Below are positions 6,067 to 13,341 of a DNA stretch of 23,079 nucleotides, piece after piece. The position numbers were made by a program, and so were the translations under genes. Each line of letters opens with the position of its first letter. Position 1 is the first letter of the stretch. This stretch comes from an uncultured Oscillospiraceae bacterium (GTDB taxonomy: Bacteria; Bacillota; Clostridia; Oscillospirales; Oscillospiraceae), in contig CAKTTB010000018.1 in assembly GCA_934613505.1 (NCBI GenBank), forward strand, positions 1-23,079. The letters run 5' to 3'. The notes under the pieces were generated by a model that was not told the DNA's origin, did not search any database, and saw nothing but the letters and a program-made list of their open reading frames with translations.

Positions 6067-7110
6067 TCAGCCGAGCGTGCCGGTCGGTGCGACGCCGATC
6101 GCGTATTCCACGGCGATCGCCACAAGGACGACGAGGAGCGAGATGATGAATCCATGCAGCATCGGCTTTGCGCCGGAACGGCACAGCTCCTTGAAATTTG
6201 TATTCAGGCCGATCGCCGCAAGCGCCGCGACCATCAAGAACTTGCTCGCGCTTTTCAACCCCGCGGCCAGCGCCGCCGGGATCACGCCCAGACTGCAGAG
6301 CGCGGACATGGCGAGGAAGCCCAGAATGAACCACGGGAAGACCGACTTCATATTGACGCGCACCGCGGCGCTCTGGCCGGCGGCCTCTTTTTTCTTTTTA
6401 TGCACGCCGATGGCCGCGAAGACGAGCACCGCGGGGATGATGGCGAGCGTGCGCGTCAGCTTGACCATGGTCGCAAAATCGCCCGCAGCTTCACTGAACG
6501 CATAGCCGGTGGCGACGACGCTGGAGGTATCGTTGACCGCCGTTCCCGCCCAGAGGCCGAACGCCGCGTCCGACAGCCCCAGCCAGCGGCCGAGCAGCGG
6601 AAAGACGAGGATCATGACCATATCGAACAGGAACGTCGCCGACATGCCGTAGGCGATATCCAGATCCGTCGCGTCGATGACCGGAGCGATGGCCGCGATG
6701 GCCGAGCCGCCGCAGATGCCCGTACCGGCGTTAATGAGGCTGCTCGTCTTCCAGTTCAGCCCCAGCGCCTTGCCGATCAGCGCGCCGAGGCCAAAGCACG
6801 TCGCAAGCGTAAACACCATGACCGTCAGCGAGAAGCGGCCGACCGTCAGGACCGTGCGGATATTAAGGCTTGCACCCAGCAGGATGATCGCGAATTTCAG
6901 GATCTTTTTGGAGGTAAATCGGATGCCGGGCTTCGTTGCCTCGTTCGGCGGATAGAAGTGGTTGACCAGCATGCCGATAAAAAGCGCGATGACTGACGCG
7001 CCGATCAGGTGCAGGCCCGCGGCGTTTTCCAGCCGCTCGAGCAGCTTGGCCGCAGCCGCGATCACAAGCGCGAGCGCGCAGCCGGGAAGATAGCTTCTGA
7101 CAGTTTTCAT
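6067..7110 (-). CDS. YeiH family putative sulfate exporter
   Basis: 347 residues from ATG 7110, behind AAAGGAG; an upstream in-frame ATG at 7140 lacks a ribosome site. A polytopic membrane protein of the YeiH/UPF0324 family (PF03601) with about ten hydrophobic segments. Family-typical sequences are IALFIGMLVNHF in the first third, ILLGASLN, the glycine-rich INAGTGICGGSAIAAIAPVI, GTAVNDTSSVVATGY and GLNTNF near the C-terminus. Family members are annotated as putative sulfate or anion exporters, but transport has been shown for few and the substrate here is unknown. It stands alone downstream of the sugar mutase gene. I saw no clear promoter of its own and no U-rich terminator before tRNA-Pro. 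Confidence 0.9.
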   Translation of the reverse strand: MKTVRSYLPGCALALVIAAAAKLLERLENAAGLHLIGASVIALFIGMLVNHFYPPNEATKPGIRFTSKKILKFAIILLGASLNIRTVLTVGRFSLTVMVFTLATCFGLGALIGKALGLNWKTSSLINAGTGICGGSAIAAIAPVIDATDLDIAYGMSATFLFDMVMILVFPLLGRWLGLSDAAFGLWAGTAVNDTSSVVATGYAFSEAAGDFATMVKLTRTLAIIPAVLVFAAIGVHKKKKEAAGQSAAVRVNMKSVFPWFILGFLAMSALCSLGVIPAALAAGLKSASKFLMVAALAAIGLNTNFKELCRSGAKPMLHGFIISLLVVLVAIAVEYAIGVAPTGTLG

Positions 7111-7168
7111 GGGGATCTCCTTTGTTCTCTCTTTTAACAAGCCAACGCACCGGTTTGCGGCGCGCAGA

Positions 7169-7202
7169 AACGCCCGAAGGTCCGGTCGGCCCTTCGGGCG
7201 TT
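7169..7202 (-). terminator. Hairpin between mutase and yeiH-like gene
   Basis: Perfect 12-bp arms AACGCCCGAAGG (7169-7180) and CCTTCGGGCGTT (7191-7202) with a ten-base loop, 17 bases after the mutase stop. Only three T follow on the minus strand, so termination may be partial and leave read-through into the YeiH gene. Confidence 0.55.
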
Positions 7203-7218
7203 CGTTCTGTGTTTTGCT

Positions 7219-8901
7219 TTATGCCAGCAGTCTGGCCGCGGCGGTCGCAAGCTTTTCCAGCTGCGCGGCAGCCGTTTCCGCGTTCGGGGTCACGGCGGTC
7301 AGATACGCCTTGATCTTCGGCTCCGTCCCGGACGGACGGATGATGACTTTGTCGCCGCCCGGCAGGCGGTATTCCAGCACGTTCGCCTTCGGCAGGCCTG
7401 TCCCTTCCGCGGCATAGTCGGTATAGCCCTCGACCGGCAGACCGGCGATCTCGTGCAGCGGGGCGCTGCGCAGTCCCTGCATGAGGGCCGCCATCTTCTC
7501 CATGCCGGTCTCACCGGCAAAGGTGAAGCTCTTCTGCGTGCAGCTGTAGAAGCCGTATTCCCGGTACAGCGCGTCGATCGCGTTGCCGAGCGTCATGCCC
7601 TGCCGCGCGTACCATGCGGCAGCCTCGCAGATGAGAAGCACAGCGTTGACCGCGTCCTTATCGCGCACGTGCGGGCCGGAGAGATAGCCATAGCTCTCTT
7701 CAAAGCCGAAAATATACCGTTCCGGGTGACCCGCCGCTTCCAGAAGGGCGATCTGCTCGCCGATATATTTGAAGCCGGTCAGAACGCGGCGCAGCTCGAC
7801 GCCATATTTCTTCGCGACTGCCGTGACCATGTCGCTCGAGACGATCGTCGTGACGGCGACCGGGTTTTCCGGCATGGTGCCGTTCGCGATGCGGCTGCGG
7901 CAGATAAAATCAAGCAGAATGACGCCCATCTCGTTGCCGGTGATGAGCCGGTAGCCGCCCTTGCCGTCCGGCACGGCCGTGCCGCAGCGGTCACAGTCCG
8001 GGTCGGTGCCGATGAGGATATCGGGATGCACACGGTCGCAGTACTGCAGGCCAAGTTCCATCGCCTGCCGGATCTCGGGGTTCGGATACGGGCAGGTCGG
8101 GAAATGGCCGTCCGGCTGCTCCTGCTCCTTGACGATGGTCATGTTCCGGATCCCGAGCTTTGCCGTCAGCTTTTTGACGCATTCCAGTCCCGCGCCGTTG
8201 AGCGGCGTATAGACGAGCTTCAGATCCGCGATCCCCGCGCCGTCGCCGACGCGCTGGGCATAGACTGCGTCGACGAACGCGTCCAGAACTTCATCCGGGA
8301 TATACCGGATCGTACCCGCGGTGAGGGCGGCGTCAAAATCGGCAACCTTCGCACCCGCAAAATAATCCATACCGTCCAGCAGCTCGACCACGCGCTTCGC
8401 CGCCTCCGGCGTCATCTGGCAGCCGTCGGGACCGTAGACCTTATAGCCGTTATATTCCGCGGGGTTGTGGCTGGCCGTCACGCAGACGCCAAGCCCGCAG
8501 TGCAGATGGCGCACCGCAAAGCTCAGCGCCGGCACCGGCTCCAGCCGGGGATAGAGATAGGCCGTGATGCCGTTCGCGGCAAACACCGCCGCCGCCTCGC
8601 GCGCGAAGACATCGCTCTTGATGCGGCTGTCGTGGCCGATGGCAACCGTCTTCGGCAGATCAGTCTCGTTCAGATACGCCGCGACCGCCTGTGTGGCACG
8701 GCGGATGACATAGAGATTCATCCGGTTCGTCCCGGCGCCGAGGACGCCGCGCAGGCCGGCCGTGCCGAACTCCAGATCGCGGTAAAACGCGTCGGTGATC
8801 TTCTCCTCGTCGCCCTGCATCGCGGCAAGCTCCTGCCGCAGCTCGGGTTCCAGATCCCGCTGCGCGCACCACTGGGCATAGCGTGTATTTGCAAGTTCCA
8901 T
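7219..8901 (-). CDS. Phosphoglucomutase/phosphomannomutase (alpha-D-phosphohexomutase family)
   Basis: 560 residues from ATG 8901, which follows AGGAGG by nine bases; an upstream in-frame ATG is less likely. It interconverts hexose 1- and 6-phosphates in the cytoplasm, feeding UDP-glucose, glycogen or cell-wall polymer synthesis. The four family landmarks are in order: GTAGLRG near residue 50; the phosphoserine loop TASHNP, with Ser as phosphate carrier; the metal loop TDPDCDRCG; then the sugar-binding GFEESYG and the phosphate-binding RPSGTEPK near the C-terminus. Length matches the long PgcA/PGM2-like group of about 550-600 residues rather than the 450-residue GlmM group. The gene has its own promoter and a hairpin after the stop. 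Substrate preference cannot be read from sequence. Confidence 0.95.
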   Translation of the reverse strand: MELANTRYAQWCAQRDLEPELRQELAAMQGDEEKITDAFYRDLEFGTAGLRGVLGAGTNRMNLYVIRRATQAVAAYLNETDLPKTVAIGHDSRIKSDVFAREAAAVFAANGITAYLYPRLEPVPALSFAVRHLHCGLGVCVTASHNPAEYNGYKVYGPDGCQMTPEAAKRVVELLDGMDYFAGAKVADFDAALTAGTIRYIPDEVLDAFVDAVYAQRVGDGAGIADLKLVYTPLNGAGLECVKKLTAKLGIRNMTIVKEQEQPDGHFPTCPYPNPEIRQAMELGLQYCDRVHPDILIGTDPDCDRCGTAVPDGKGGYRLITGNEMGVILLDFICRSRIANGTMPENPVAVTTIVSSDMVTAVAKKYGVELRRVLTGFKYIGEQIALLEAAGHPERYIFGFEESYGYLSGPHVRDKDAVNAVLLICEAAAWYARQGMTLGNAIDALYREYGFYSCTQKSFTFAGETGMEKMAALMQGLRSAPLHEIAGLPVEGYTDYAAEGTGLPKANVLEYRLPGGDKVIIRPSGTEPKIKAYLTAVTPNAETAAAQLEKLATAAARLLA

Positions 8902-8954
8902 GGATCCATTCCTCCTGTTTTCATTCGGATCGGGCATCCGGTTTATTCTCTGAT

Positions 8955-8984
8955 AGTATACCACAGATTTTTCGGTTTCCGCAA
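8955..8984 (-). promoter_or_regulatory. Promoter of the phosphohexomutase gene
   Basis: TTGCGG (8984-8979), 18-base spacer, TATACT (8960-8955) with TGG just upstream (extended -10). It lies in the 100 bases between the lipoprotein stop and the mutase start. Confidence 0.7.
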
Positions 8985-9001
8985 CCGCCGGTAAGGCCTG
9001 T

Positions 9002-10024
9002 TCAGGGCAAATTCTCCGCCAGCAGCTGCTCGCCCGCCTGAAACGACGGCGGCATGTCCGCGCTCAGCCGCAGCAGCGGCAGATACCAGCTCTCATAGCC
9101 GGGCGGCAGCATATCCGTGTACCATGCTTCGCTGCAGTCGCCGTCTCTGACATCCGACCAGTCAGTCCCCCACGGGCGCAGATAGATCCGGTAGCTGAAC
9201 CAGCCCTCCGCATCCGCCTTGTCGCCAGCTGTCCCGGCGATGCAGATCATATTGCGAAACCCGCTCACATCCGAGATCGCCGGGTCGCAGGACCAGTCGC
9301 CCGCCGAGAGCTTATAGCCAAGAAACGTCCCGCTCTTACTCTCCATGCAGCCGGCATCCGTGATGCCTGCGGCAAAGCCGACCTTCACCGTCCCGAGCGC
9401 TTCGCCCGGCGCATTGTCGGTGTCCCAGAGGCGGAGACTGCCGGTGTCGCCGCGGCCGGCAGTCAGGTGCGCGCAGACATCCCAGCTGCTGTCCTGCCAG
9501 TCGGCAAGATCCTCGCTCGTCTGCGTCACCGCGTACCAGCCGTACCAATCGCCATACCAGAAGCTCCACGGGTCGCCGCTCGCGTCCGGTTCTGCTGCCG
9601 ACGTCGCGTCCGGCTCCTTTTCTGCTTCCGGTTCCGAAGTCGATTCCGGCGGCTGATACAGGTCCTCGCGCACAAAGCACATCCATATCTCCGAGGCGAA
9701 CAGCTGCGCGGTGATGATGCCGTCCTGCAGTTCCGCCTCGCTGCGCTGGCGGCCGCTTTTCAGCGTCAGATGGCCGCCGCTCTGCGACCAGCGGATCGCG
9801 GAGCGCTCGCCGTCAAGCCAGAGAAAGCCTTCGCCGCAGCTGTTTAGTTCCAGCCGGCAGCTGTCCGCGTCATAGACGGTATCGACCGGCACCCAGTCCG
9901 CATCGGCGAGCTTCACGGTCTGCCCGAGATAGATCCCTGCGGCCGTGCTTTCTGCATCTGCGGCCGAACAGGCGCAAAGCGCCAGAAAAACGAGTGCAAG
10001 CAGCCCTAGCGTCCACTTTTTCAT
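9002..10024 (-). CDS. Secreted lipoprotein of unknown function
   Basis: 340 residues. A lipoprotein signal is clear: MKK, a hydrophobic stretch, then LCAC, so Cys19 should carry the lipid and the protein should be anchored outside the membrane. An N-terminal globular part of about 100 residues (LELNSCGEGFLWLDG, LTLKSGRQ) looks like the small beta-rich repeats of clostridial lipoproteins. A Pro/Glu/Ser/Asp linker (PPESTSEPEAEKEPDATS) leads into an aromatic-rich domain with WSFWYGDWYGWYAV and a beta-rich remainder containing several Trp and Cys. No enzyme motif is seen. Upstream is GGCGGGGA. It starts 43 bases after the HAD gene with no clear promoter between, so the two are probably co-transcribed. 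Confidence 0.85.
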   Translation of the reverse strand: MKKWTLGLLALVFLALCACSAADAESTAAGIYLGQTVKLADADWVPVDTVYDADSCRLELNSCGEGFLWLDGERSAIRWSQSGGHLTLKSGRQRSEAELQDGIITAQLFASEIWMCFVREDLYQPPESTSEPEAEKEPDATSAAEPDASGDPWSFWYGDWYGWYAVTQTSEDLADWQDSSWDVCAHLTAGRGDTGSLRLWDTDNAPGEALGTVKVGFAAGITDAGCMESKSGTFLGYKLSAGDWSCDPAISDVSGFRNMICIAGTAGDKADAEGWFSYRIYLRPWGTDWSDVRDGDCSEAWYTDMLPPGYESWYLPLLRLSADMPPSFQAGEQLLAENLP

Positions 10025-10067
10025 TCCGTCCCCGCCTTTCCCGCGGCTCCGCGTTTCTATCTATAAA

Positions 10068-10712
10068 TTATAAAAGAATGGTTTTCAGTTCCTCCGGCGT
10101 TTCGGCCAGCAGATCCGCGCCGGCCGACGTCAGCTCCTCCCGGCTGCCGTAACCGTACAGAACGCCCACCGTCTGCAGTCCCGCCTCGTGGCCGCCCAGC
10201 ACGTCATAGCTCCGGTCGCCGACCAGCACCGCGCCCGTGCCGTCCGGGCAGCCGGCGGACGTGAGCGCGCGACGCACCACGTTGATCTTCTTCCCGGACC
10301 CCGGGTCGTTCGCAAGACCGCCGCAGACGTCAGTAAAATACTGCATGAGGCCGAAATGCGTCAGCACGCGCCGCGCCATCTCCTCGAGCTTGGACGTGGC
10401 GACGAACATCTTTTTGCCCTGCACGGCAAGCGCCTTCAGGCATTCGCCGACGCCGGGATACGGTTCGTTTTCCAGCCAGCCGGTCTCGCGGTAATACTTC
10501 CGGAACTGCTCGATCGCAGCCGGGACCTGCTCAGGCGGGAAATAGCGCGCAAACGTCTCGACCAGCGGCGGGCCGACAAAAAAGGACAGTGTCCGCGCGT
10601 CCTCCACGTGCACGCCGAACGCGTCCAGCGCGTACTGCGCCGCGTGCATGATGCCCGGACCGGAGTCCGTCAGCGTACCATCCAGATCAAAAAGAATCAC
10701 ATCCCAGCCCAT
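10068..10712 (-). CDS. HAD-superfamily phosphatase, phosphoglycolate phosphatase-like
   Basis: 214 residues from ATG 10712, with AGGAGG four bases upstream. The HAD motifs are complete: motif I FDLDGTLTD (nucleophile Asp9, acid Asp11), motif II VATSK, a Lys in GSGKKINVV, and motif IV GDRSYD. An alpha-helical cap (QYALDAFGV to YPGVGECL) follows motif I as in subclass I phosphatases. Such enzymes remove phosphate from small metabolites such as phosphoglycolate, pyrophosphate or nucleotides; the substrate is not predictable here. A strong promoter lies just upstream. Confidence 0.9.
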   Translation of the reverse strand: MGWDVILFDLDGTLTDSGPGIMHAAQYALDAFGVHVEDARTLSFFVGPPLVETFARYFPPEQVPAAIEQFRKYYRETGWLENEPYPGVGECLKALAVQGKKMFVATSKLEEMARRVLTHFGLMQYFTDVCGGLANDPGSGKKINVVRRALTSAGCPDGTGAVLVGDRSYDVLGGHEAGLQTVGVLYGYGSREELTSAGADLLAETPEELKTILL

Positions 10713-10758
10713 GCTGCCTCCTGTATCCGCTTTGTGTCGAAACAAATGGTTTTTTGTT

Positions 10759-10788
10759 ATTATAAAAAACCGCACGCATACTTGTCAA
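10759..10788 (-). promoter_or_regulatory. Strong sigma-A promoter of the HAD gene
   Basis: Perfect TTGACA (10788-10783) and perfect TATAAT (10764-10759) with an 18-base spacer, about 45 bases before the start codon. Confidence 0.85.
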
Positions 10789-10802
10789 GTCGGCACACAG
10801 AC

Positions 10803-10840
10803 GCAAAACGCCGCCCCGCAGCTGCGGGACGGCGTTTTGC
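10803..10840 (-). terminator. Terminator after hsp20
   Basis: GCAAAACGCCG then CCCGCAG pair with CTGCGGG then CGGCGTTTTGC, one mismatch, 10803-10840. The T run lies within the stem foot. It separates hsp20 from the HAD promoter. Confidence 0.75.
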
Positions 10841-10881
10841 AGATGATTGGATGGATTGGGGTTGAGGATATCTGATCGAGT

Positions 10882-11331
10882 TTACTCGATAGCGATCGTG
10901 GTGGTCTTCGGCAAGCGCTTCTGCTCGGCCTTCGGGACAGACAGCTGCAGGATGCCGTTTTCAAACTTTGCCGAGATCTCGGACGGCTGTACATCCTCGC
11001 CGACATAGAAGCTGCGGCTCATTGCGCCGGCGTAGCGCTCCTGGCGGATGTAGCGGCCCTTCTGGTCCTTCTCGTCCTTGTCCAGCGACTTGGACGTGGC
11101 AATGGTCAGATAGCCGTTTTTCAGCTCGACGTTGACGTCCTCCTTCTTGAAGCCGGGCAGGTCGACATCCAGCTCATACGAGTTTTCCGTCTCGCGCACG
11201 TCGGTCTTCATGAGGTTCTTGCTGTGCTTGCCATACAGCGGATCGCGGCCGCGCGGCAGAAGCATGTTCATCTCAAACGGATCATTGAAAAATTCATCAA
11301 ACAGGTTTTCACCAAAAATGCTGGGCACCAT
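10882..11331 (-). CDS. Small heat shock protein, Hsp20/alpha-crystallin family
   Basis: 149 residues from ATG 11331, with GGAGG upstream. An ATP-independent holdase that binds unfolding proteins in the cytoplasm as large oligomers. An N-terminal region with FDEFFNDPFEMN precedes the alpha-crystallin domain, which opens with KTDVRETENSYELDVDLPGF and has VELKNGYLTIA and the signature KFENGILQLSVPK. The C-terminal tail is short (RLPKTTTIAIE) and holds an I-A-I motif of the I-x-I/V type used for oligomer assembly. Size and order are normal. The upstream region carries a CIRCE-like element, so HrcA control and heat induction are expected. Confidence 0.95.
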   Translation of the reverse strand: MVPSIFGENLFDEFFNDPFEMNMLLPRGRDPLYGKHSKNLMKTDVRETENSYELDVDLPGFKKEDVNVELKNGYLTIATSKSLDKDEKDQKGRYIRQERYAGAMSRSFYVGEDVQPSEISAKFENGILQLSVPKAEQKRLPKTTTIAIE

Positions 11332-11460
11332 AAGTCATACCTCCATTCGTACTGCACACCGGATGTTTCCCATCCGGCGGGACTTGCGTACCCTTGCTGT
11401 AATTACGTTTCATCGTTCCGCCGGGGCTTTCTTTTTTCGCTCTCCCTTAAGAACAGCTTC
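11332..11460 (-). other. Structured 5' leader of hsp20
   Basis: About 120 bases separate the promoter from the start codon. CCGGATG (11359-11365) pairs with CATCCGG (11371-11377), a perfect 7-bp hairpin just before the ribosome site, and CCGGCGG can pair with CCGCCGG further upstream. A post-transcriptional, possibly temperature-sensitive, control is possible. No known thermometer class is recognised. Confidence 0.35.
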
Positions 11461-11488
11461 AGTATAGCACCGTTTTTAGCAGTGTCAA
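11461..11488 (-). promoter_or_regulatory. Promoter of hsp20
   Basis: TTGACA (11488-11483), 16-base spacer, TATACT (11466-11461) preceded by TGC (extended -10). The -35 lies inside the CIRCE-like operator. Confidence 0.8.
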
Positions 11489-11502
11489 TAGGAGAGTGCT
11501 AA
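11476..11502. promoter_or_regulatory. CIRCE-like HrcA operator
   Basis: TTAGCAGTG, nine bases, then GAGTGCTAA. The right half is a perfect CIRCE half-site and the left half matches TTAGCACTC at seven of nine positions, with the canonical nine-base spacer. It overlaps the hsp20 -35, where HrcA repression would act. Confidence 0.75.
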
Positions 11503-11583
11503 TGTTTACAAAGAAAGCAAAGTTTGTTCACAAACGCGTAAAAAATGCAGGTGTCCCGGCAGGAACGTCCGTACTTTCAGGTC

Positions 11584-11600
11584 GTGCCGCAATGCGGCAC
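11584..11600. repeat. Short perfect hairpin, role unknown
   Basis: GTGCCGC, AAT, GCGGCAC in the space between the flavodoxin terminator and the hsp20 promoter. No gene ends here on the plus strand. Confidence 0.4.
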
Positions 11601-11638
11601 ACCACACTTTTTCACGCTTCACTATTACTTTTTACCTG

Positions 11639-11675
11639 AAAAAACAGGCACCCGCACACGCGGGCGCCTGTTTTT
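11639..11675 (-). terminator. Terminator of the flavodoxin operon (bidirectional form)
   Basis: CAGGCACCCGC (11645-11655) and GCGGGCGCCTG (11660-11670) pair with one imperfect position. Six T follow on the minus strand and five on the plus. Confidence 0.85.
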
Positions 11676-11723
11676 ATGGATTGGGATGGAGGAGCGGATC
11701 TGAAGATCCGCGGGATCGTGTTA

Positions 11724-12149
11724 TTATTCAGCCAGCTTCTTTCCGAGGCTCTTGCAGGCCTCCAGCGCTTCGTCGTCCGGCGCTTCGCAGCAGATGACGC
11801 TCTCGGCGGCGAGCTTGATGCCGGCATCGCTGCACTCCTGCTCCCAGGTGCGCATCCATTCGCCGTCGCCCCAGCCGTACGAGCCGAACAGCGCCACGGC
11901 CTTGCCGCCGAGCTTTTCCTTGATGGAGGCGAACATCGGCGCGAACTCGGTCTCCTCCAGCTCTTCCGCGCCCATGGCCGGGCAGCCGAGTGCAACGGCT
12001 TCCAGCGCGTCCAGACCGCCTGCGTCGACGGTATCCGGCGTCAGGACTGCACAGTCCGCGCCTGCGGCGCGCATGCTGTCTGCGATCGCGTTTGCCATGG
12101 TCTCCGTGTTGCCGGTGCCGCTCCAATAAATCACTGCTGTCTTTTTCAT
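11724..12149 (-). CDS. Flavodoxin
   Basis: 141 residues. A small FMN-binding electron carrier that can stand in for ferredoxin. The phosphate-binding loop is WSGTGNTE at residues 9-16. The isoalloxazine region is seen at LGCPAMGAEELEETEF and FGSYGWGDGEWM, and the fold ends with a helix rich in Glu/Lys. Length is typical of short-chain clostridial flavodoxins. It is the last gene of a three-gene operon after the DUF2325 and DUF3793 genes (18 bases after the latter) and is followed by a strong terminator. The operator-like dyad upstream of the operon suggests metal control, which would suit a flavodoxin replacing iron-sulfur ferredoxin. Confidence 0.93.
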   Translation of the reverse strand: MKKTAVIYWSGTGNTETMANAIADSMRAAGADCAVLTPDTVDAGGLDALEAVALGCPAMGAEELEETEFAPMFASIKEKLGGKAVALFGSYGWGDGEWMRTWEQECSDAGIKLAAESVICCEAPDDEALEACKSLGKKLAE

Positions 12150-12167
12150 TGCTTTGCTTCCTTTCTG

Positions 12168-12719
12168 TTATCCCGCGACCGCAAGCTGCTCCAGCCCGGA
12201 GCCGGACCGCCAGAGGTCACAGTAGATCTGCGTACATTTTTTATATTTTTCAAACGTCTGTCTGGCCCGCTGCTCGTCGCCGTAGACCTTCCAGACGCCG
12301 GCGCATTTGAAATTTGCGGCGTGGTTGTCGATAAAGCCCTTGACATCCTCCGGCGGATAGCTGAGAAACAGCCCCACCTCGTGCGGGAACTCGCCGCTCG
12401 TCCGCATCCGGCGGATAAGCGTCACGACCTGCCGCCCGCAGCTGCCGTCCGGATAACCGGCCTGCGTCAAAAGCGCGGCCGCCCGCTCGTCCAGCAGATC
12501 GCGCGCGAGCGCGGACGGCCGGTAGAGGTACAGCAGCGCCTGTCCGTCCGAATACCGCAGCGGCAGCAGGCACAGCCCCTTCGCCGCAAAGCGGCGGTTG
12601 AAAGCGCGGATCTCATCCAGCAGCCGCTTCTTGTCCCTGCATGGATACGGAAACAGGCTCCCGGTCTTAATGCCGGCCAGCGTCGGCGCGGCCTGCCGGA
12701 CGACGATTTCCCCCGACAT
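12168..12719 (-). CDS. DUF3793 family protein
   Basis: 183 residues. Recognised as the DUF3793 family by GIKTGSLFPYP near the N-terminus and the strong HEVGLFLSYPPEDVKGFI block about two thirds along, followed by FKCAGVWKVYGD. It is cytoplasmic, without signal or membrane segments. Conserved Cys lie in KGLCLLPL, CGRQV, NFKCAG and KKCTQIYC, so a metal or thiol function is possible, but none is established. It lies three bases after the DUF2325 gene and just before flavodoxin, an arrangement that recurs in Clostridia. The start is ATG 12719, with GGAGGACTGAGGC upstream inside the previous gene. Confidence 0.85.
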   Translation of the reverse strand: MSGEIVVRQAAPTLAGIKTGSLFPYPCRDKKRLLDEIRAFNRRFAAKGLCLLPLRYSDGQALLYLYRPSALARDLLDERAAALLTQAGYPDGSCGRQVVTLIRRMRTSGEFPHEVGLFLSYPPEDVKGFIDNHAANFKCAGVWKVYGDEQRARQTFEKYKKCTQIYCDLWRSGSGLEQLAVAG

Positions 12720-12722
12720 GCC

Positions 12723-13013
12723 TCAGTCCTCCGCAGCGGCGTACTTGTCCAGAATGCCCCGCAGCGCGGACAGGGAGCTTGTGTGACATCGCTCTATGAT
12801 GGTGGGCCTCCCCTTCAGTTCGCTCATGGCGCCCTGCACCATCTTGTGTGACATCGTATTGGTAAAGAAGATCATCAGATCTGGGCTGCCCAGCTTGTTG
12901 CGCAGGCCGCCAGCCGGCTTGGTGAAGATCTTCGATTCGCAGCGATAGCTGCTGCACAGCTCTTTATATCGGCGCTCCATGCACTCGTTGCCGCCAAGGA
13001 TCACAATACTCAC
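12723..13013 (-). CDS. DUF2325 domain-containing protein
   Basis: 96 residues from a GTG at 13013 with GAGGA upstream. The DUF2325 hallmark is complete: VILGGNECMERRYKELC at the N-terminus, SPDLMIFFTNTMSHKMV in the middle, and ERCHTSSLSALR near the end. The fold looks like a small Rossmann-like domain. Function is unknown; the conserved Cys and His could bind metal. It is the first gene of the operon and its upstream region carries the metal-box-like dyad. Confidence 0.88.
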   Translation of the reverse strand: MSIVILGGNECMERRYKELCSSYRCESKIFTKPAGGLRNKLGSPDLMIFFTNTMSHKMVQGAMSELKGRPTIIERCHTSSLSALRGILDKYAAAED

Positions 13014-13043
13014 AGGATCGTCCTCACTTTTCTTGAATTGACA

Positions 13044-13106
13044 GTTAAGCAGGGGTTAAGGTTCTCTAACTTAAGGGTATAGGTATCCCGTGAAAACCGC
13101 CTTAAC
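13044..13106 (-). promoter_or_regulatory. Promoter with DtxR/IdeR-like operator of the flavodoxin operon
   Basis: The -10 is TATACC (13081-13076), with a weak TTAAGG -35 18 bases upstream (13105-13100). Just downstream, at 13056-13074, is the 19-base dyad TTAAGGTTCTCTAACTTAA, matching the DtxR/IdeR consensus at about 13 of 19 positions by eye. Extra half-sites GTTAAG (13044-13049) and CTTAAC (13101-13106) flank it. A repressor bound over the start point would block transcription when metal is plentiful. Confidence 0.5.
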
Positions 13107-13288
13107 TATACGTGCAGATACCTGCACCTTGCCCCCTGTTCCGCTGCGTGTTCAGGCTGTAGCTTGTCCGCGTTTCGGTTAGATGTCTTTAACTGTCTAC
13201 AGGGATTATAGCATAGCTTTCCCGCAGACGCAAGAAAAATTTGCGCGGAAACAAAAGTTTTTTTTGCGCGCACTTTCAGGAAGGCAGA

Positions 13289-13325
13289 TCTGCCCGGCAG
13301 CAAAACGTTTCCACTGCCGGGCAGA
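13289..13325 (-). terminator. Terminator hairpin after spo0A
   Basis: Perfect 12-bp arms TCTGCCCGGCAG (13289-13300) and CTGCCGGGCAGA (13314-13325), 16 bases after the stop. The T run is poor. GGCAGATCTGCC (13283-13294) is a second palindrome sharing one arm. Confidence 0.6.
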
Positions 13326-13341
13326 ACAACTACAGCCTTCG

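Noticed and set aside
7453..8994. Long plus-strand open frame opposite the phosphohexomutase
   Set aside because: It is a high-GC antisense shadow: Arg/Ala/His-rich, no domain, no ribosome site, while the minus strand has every family motif.
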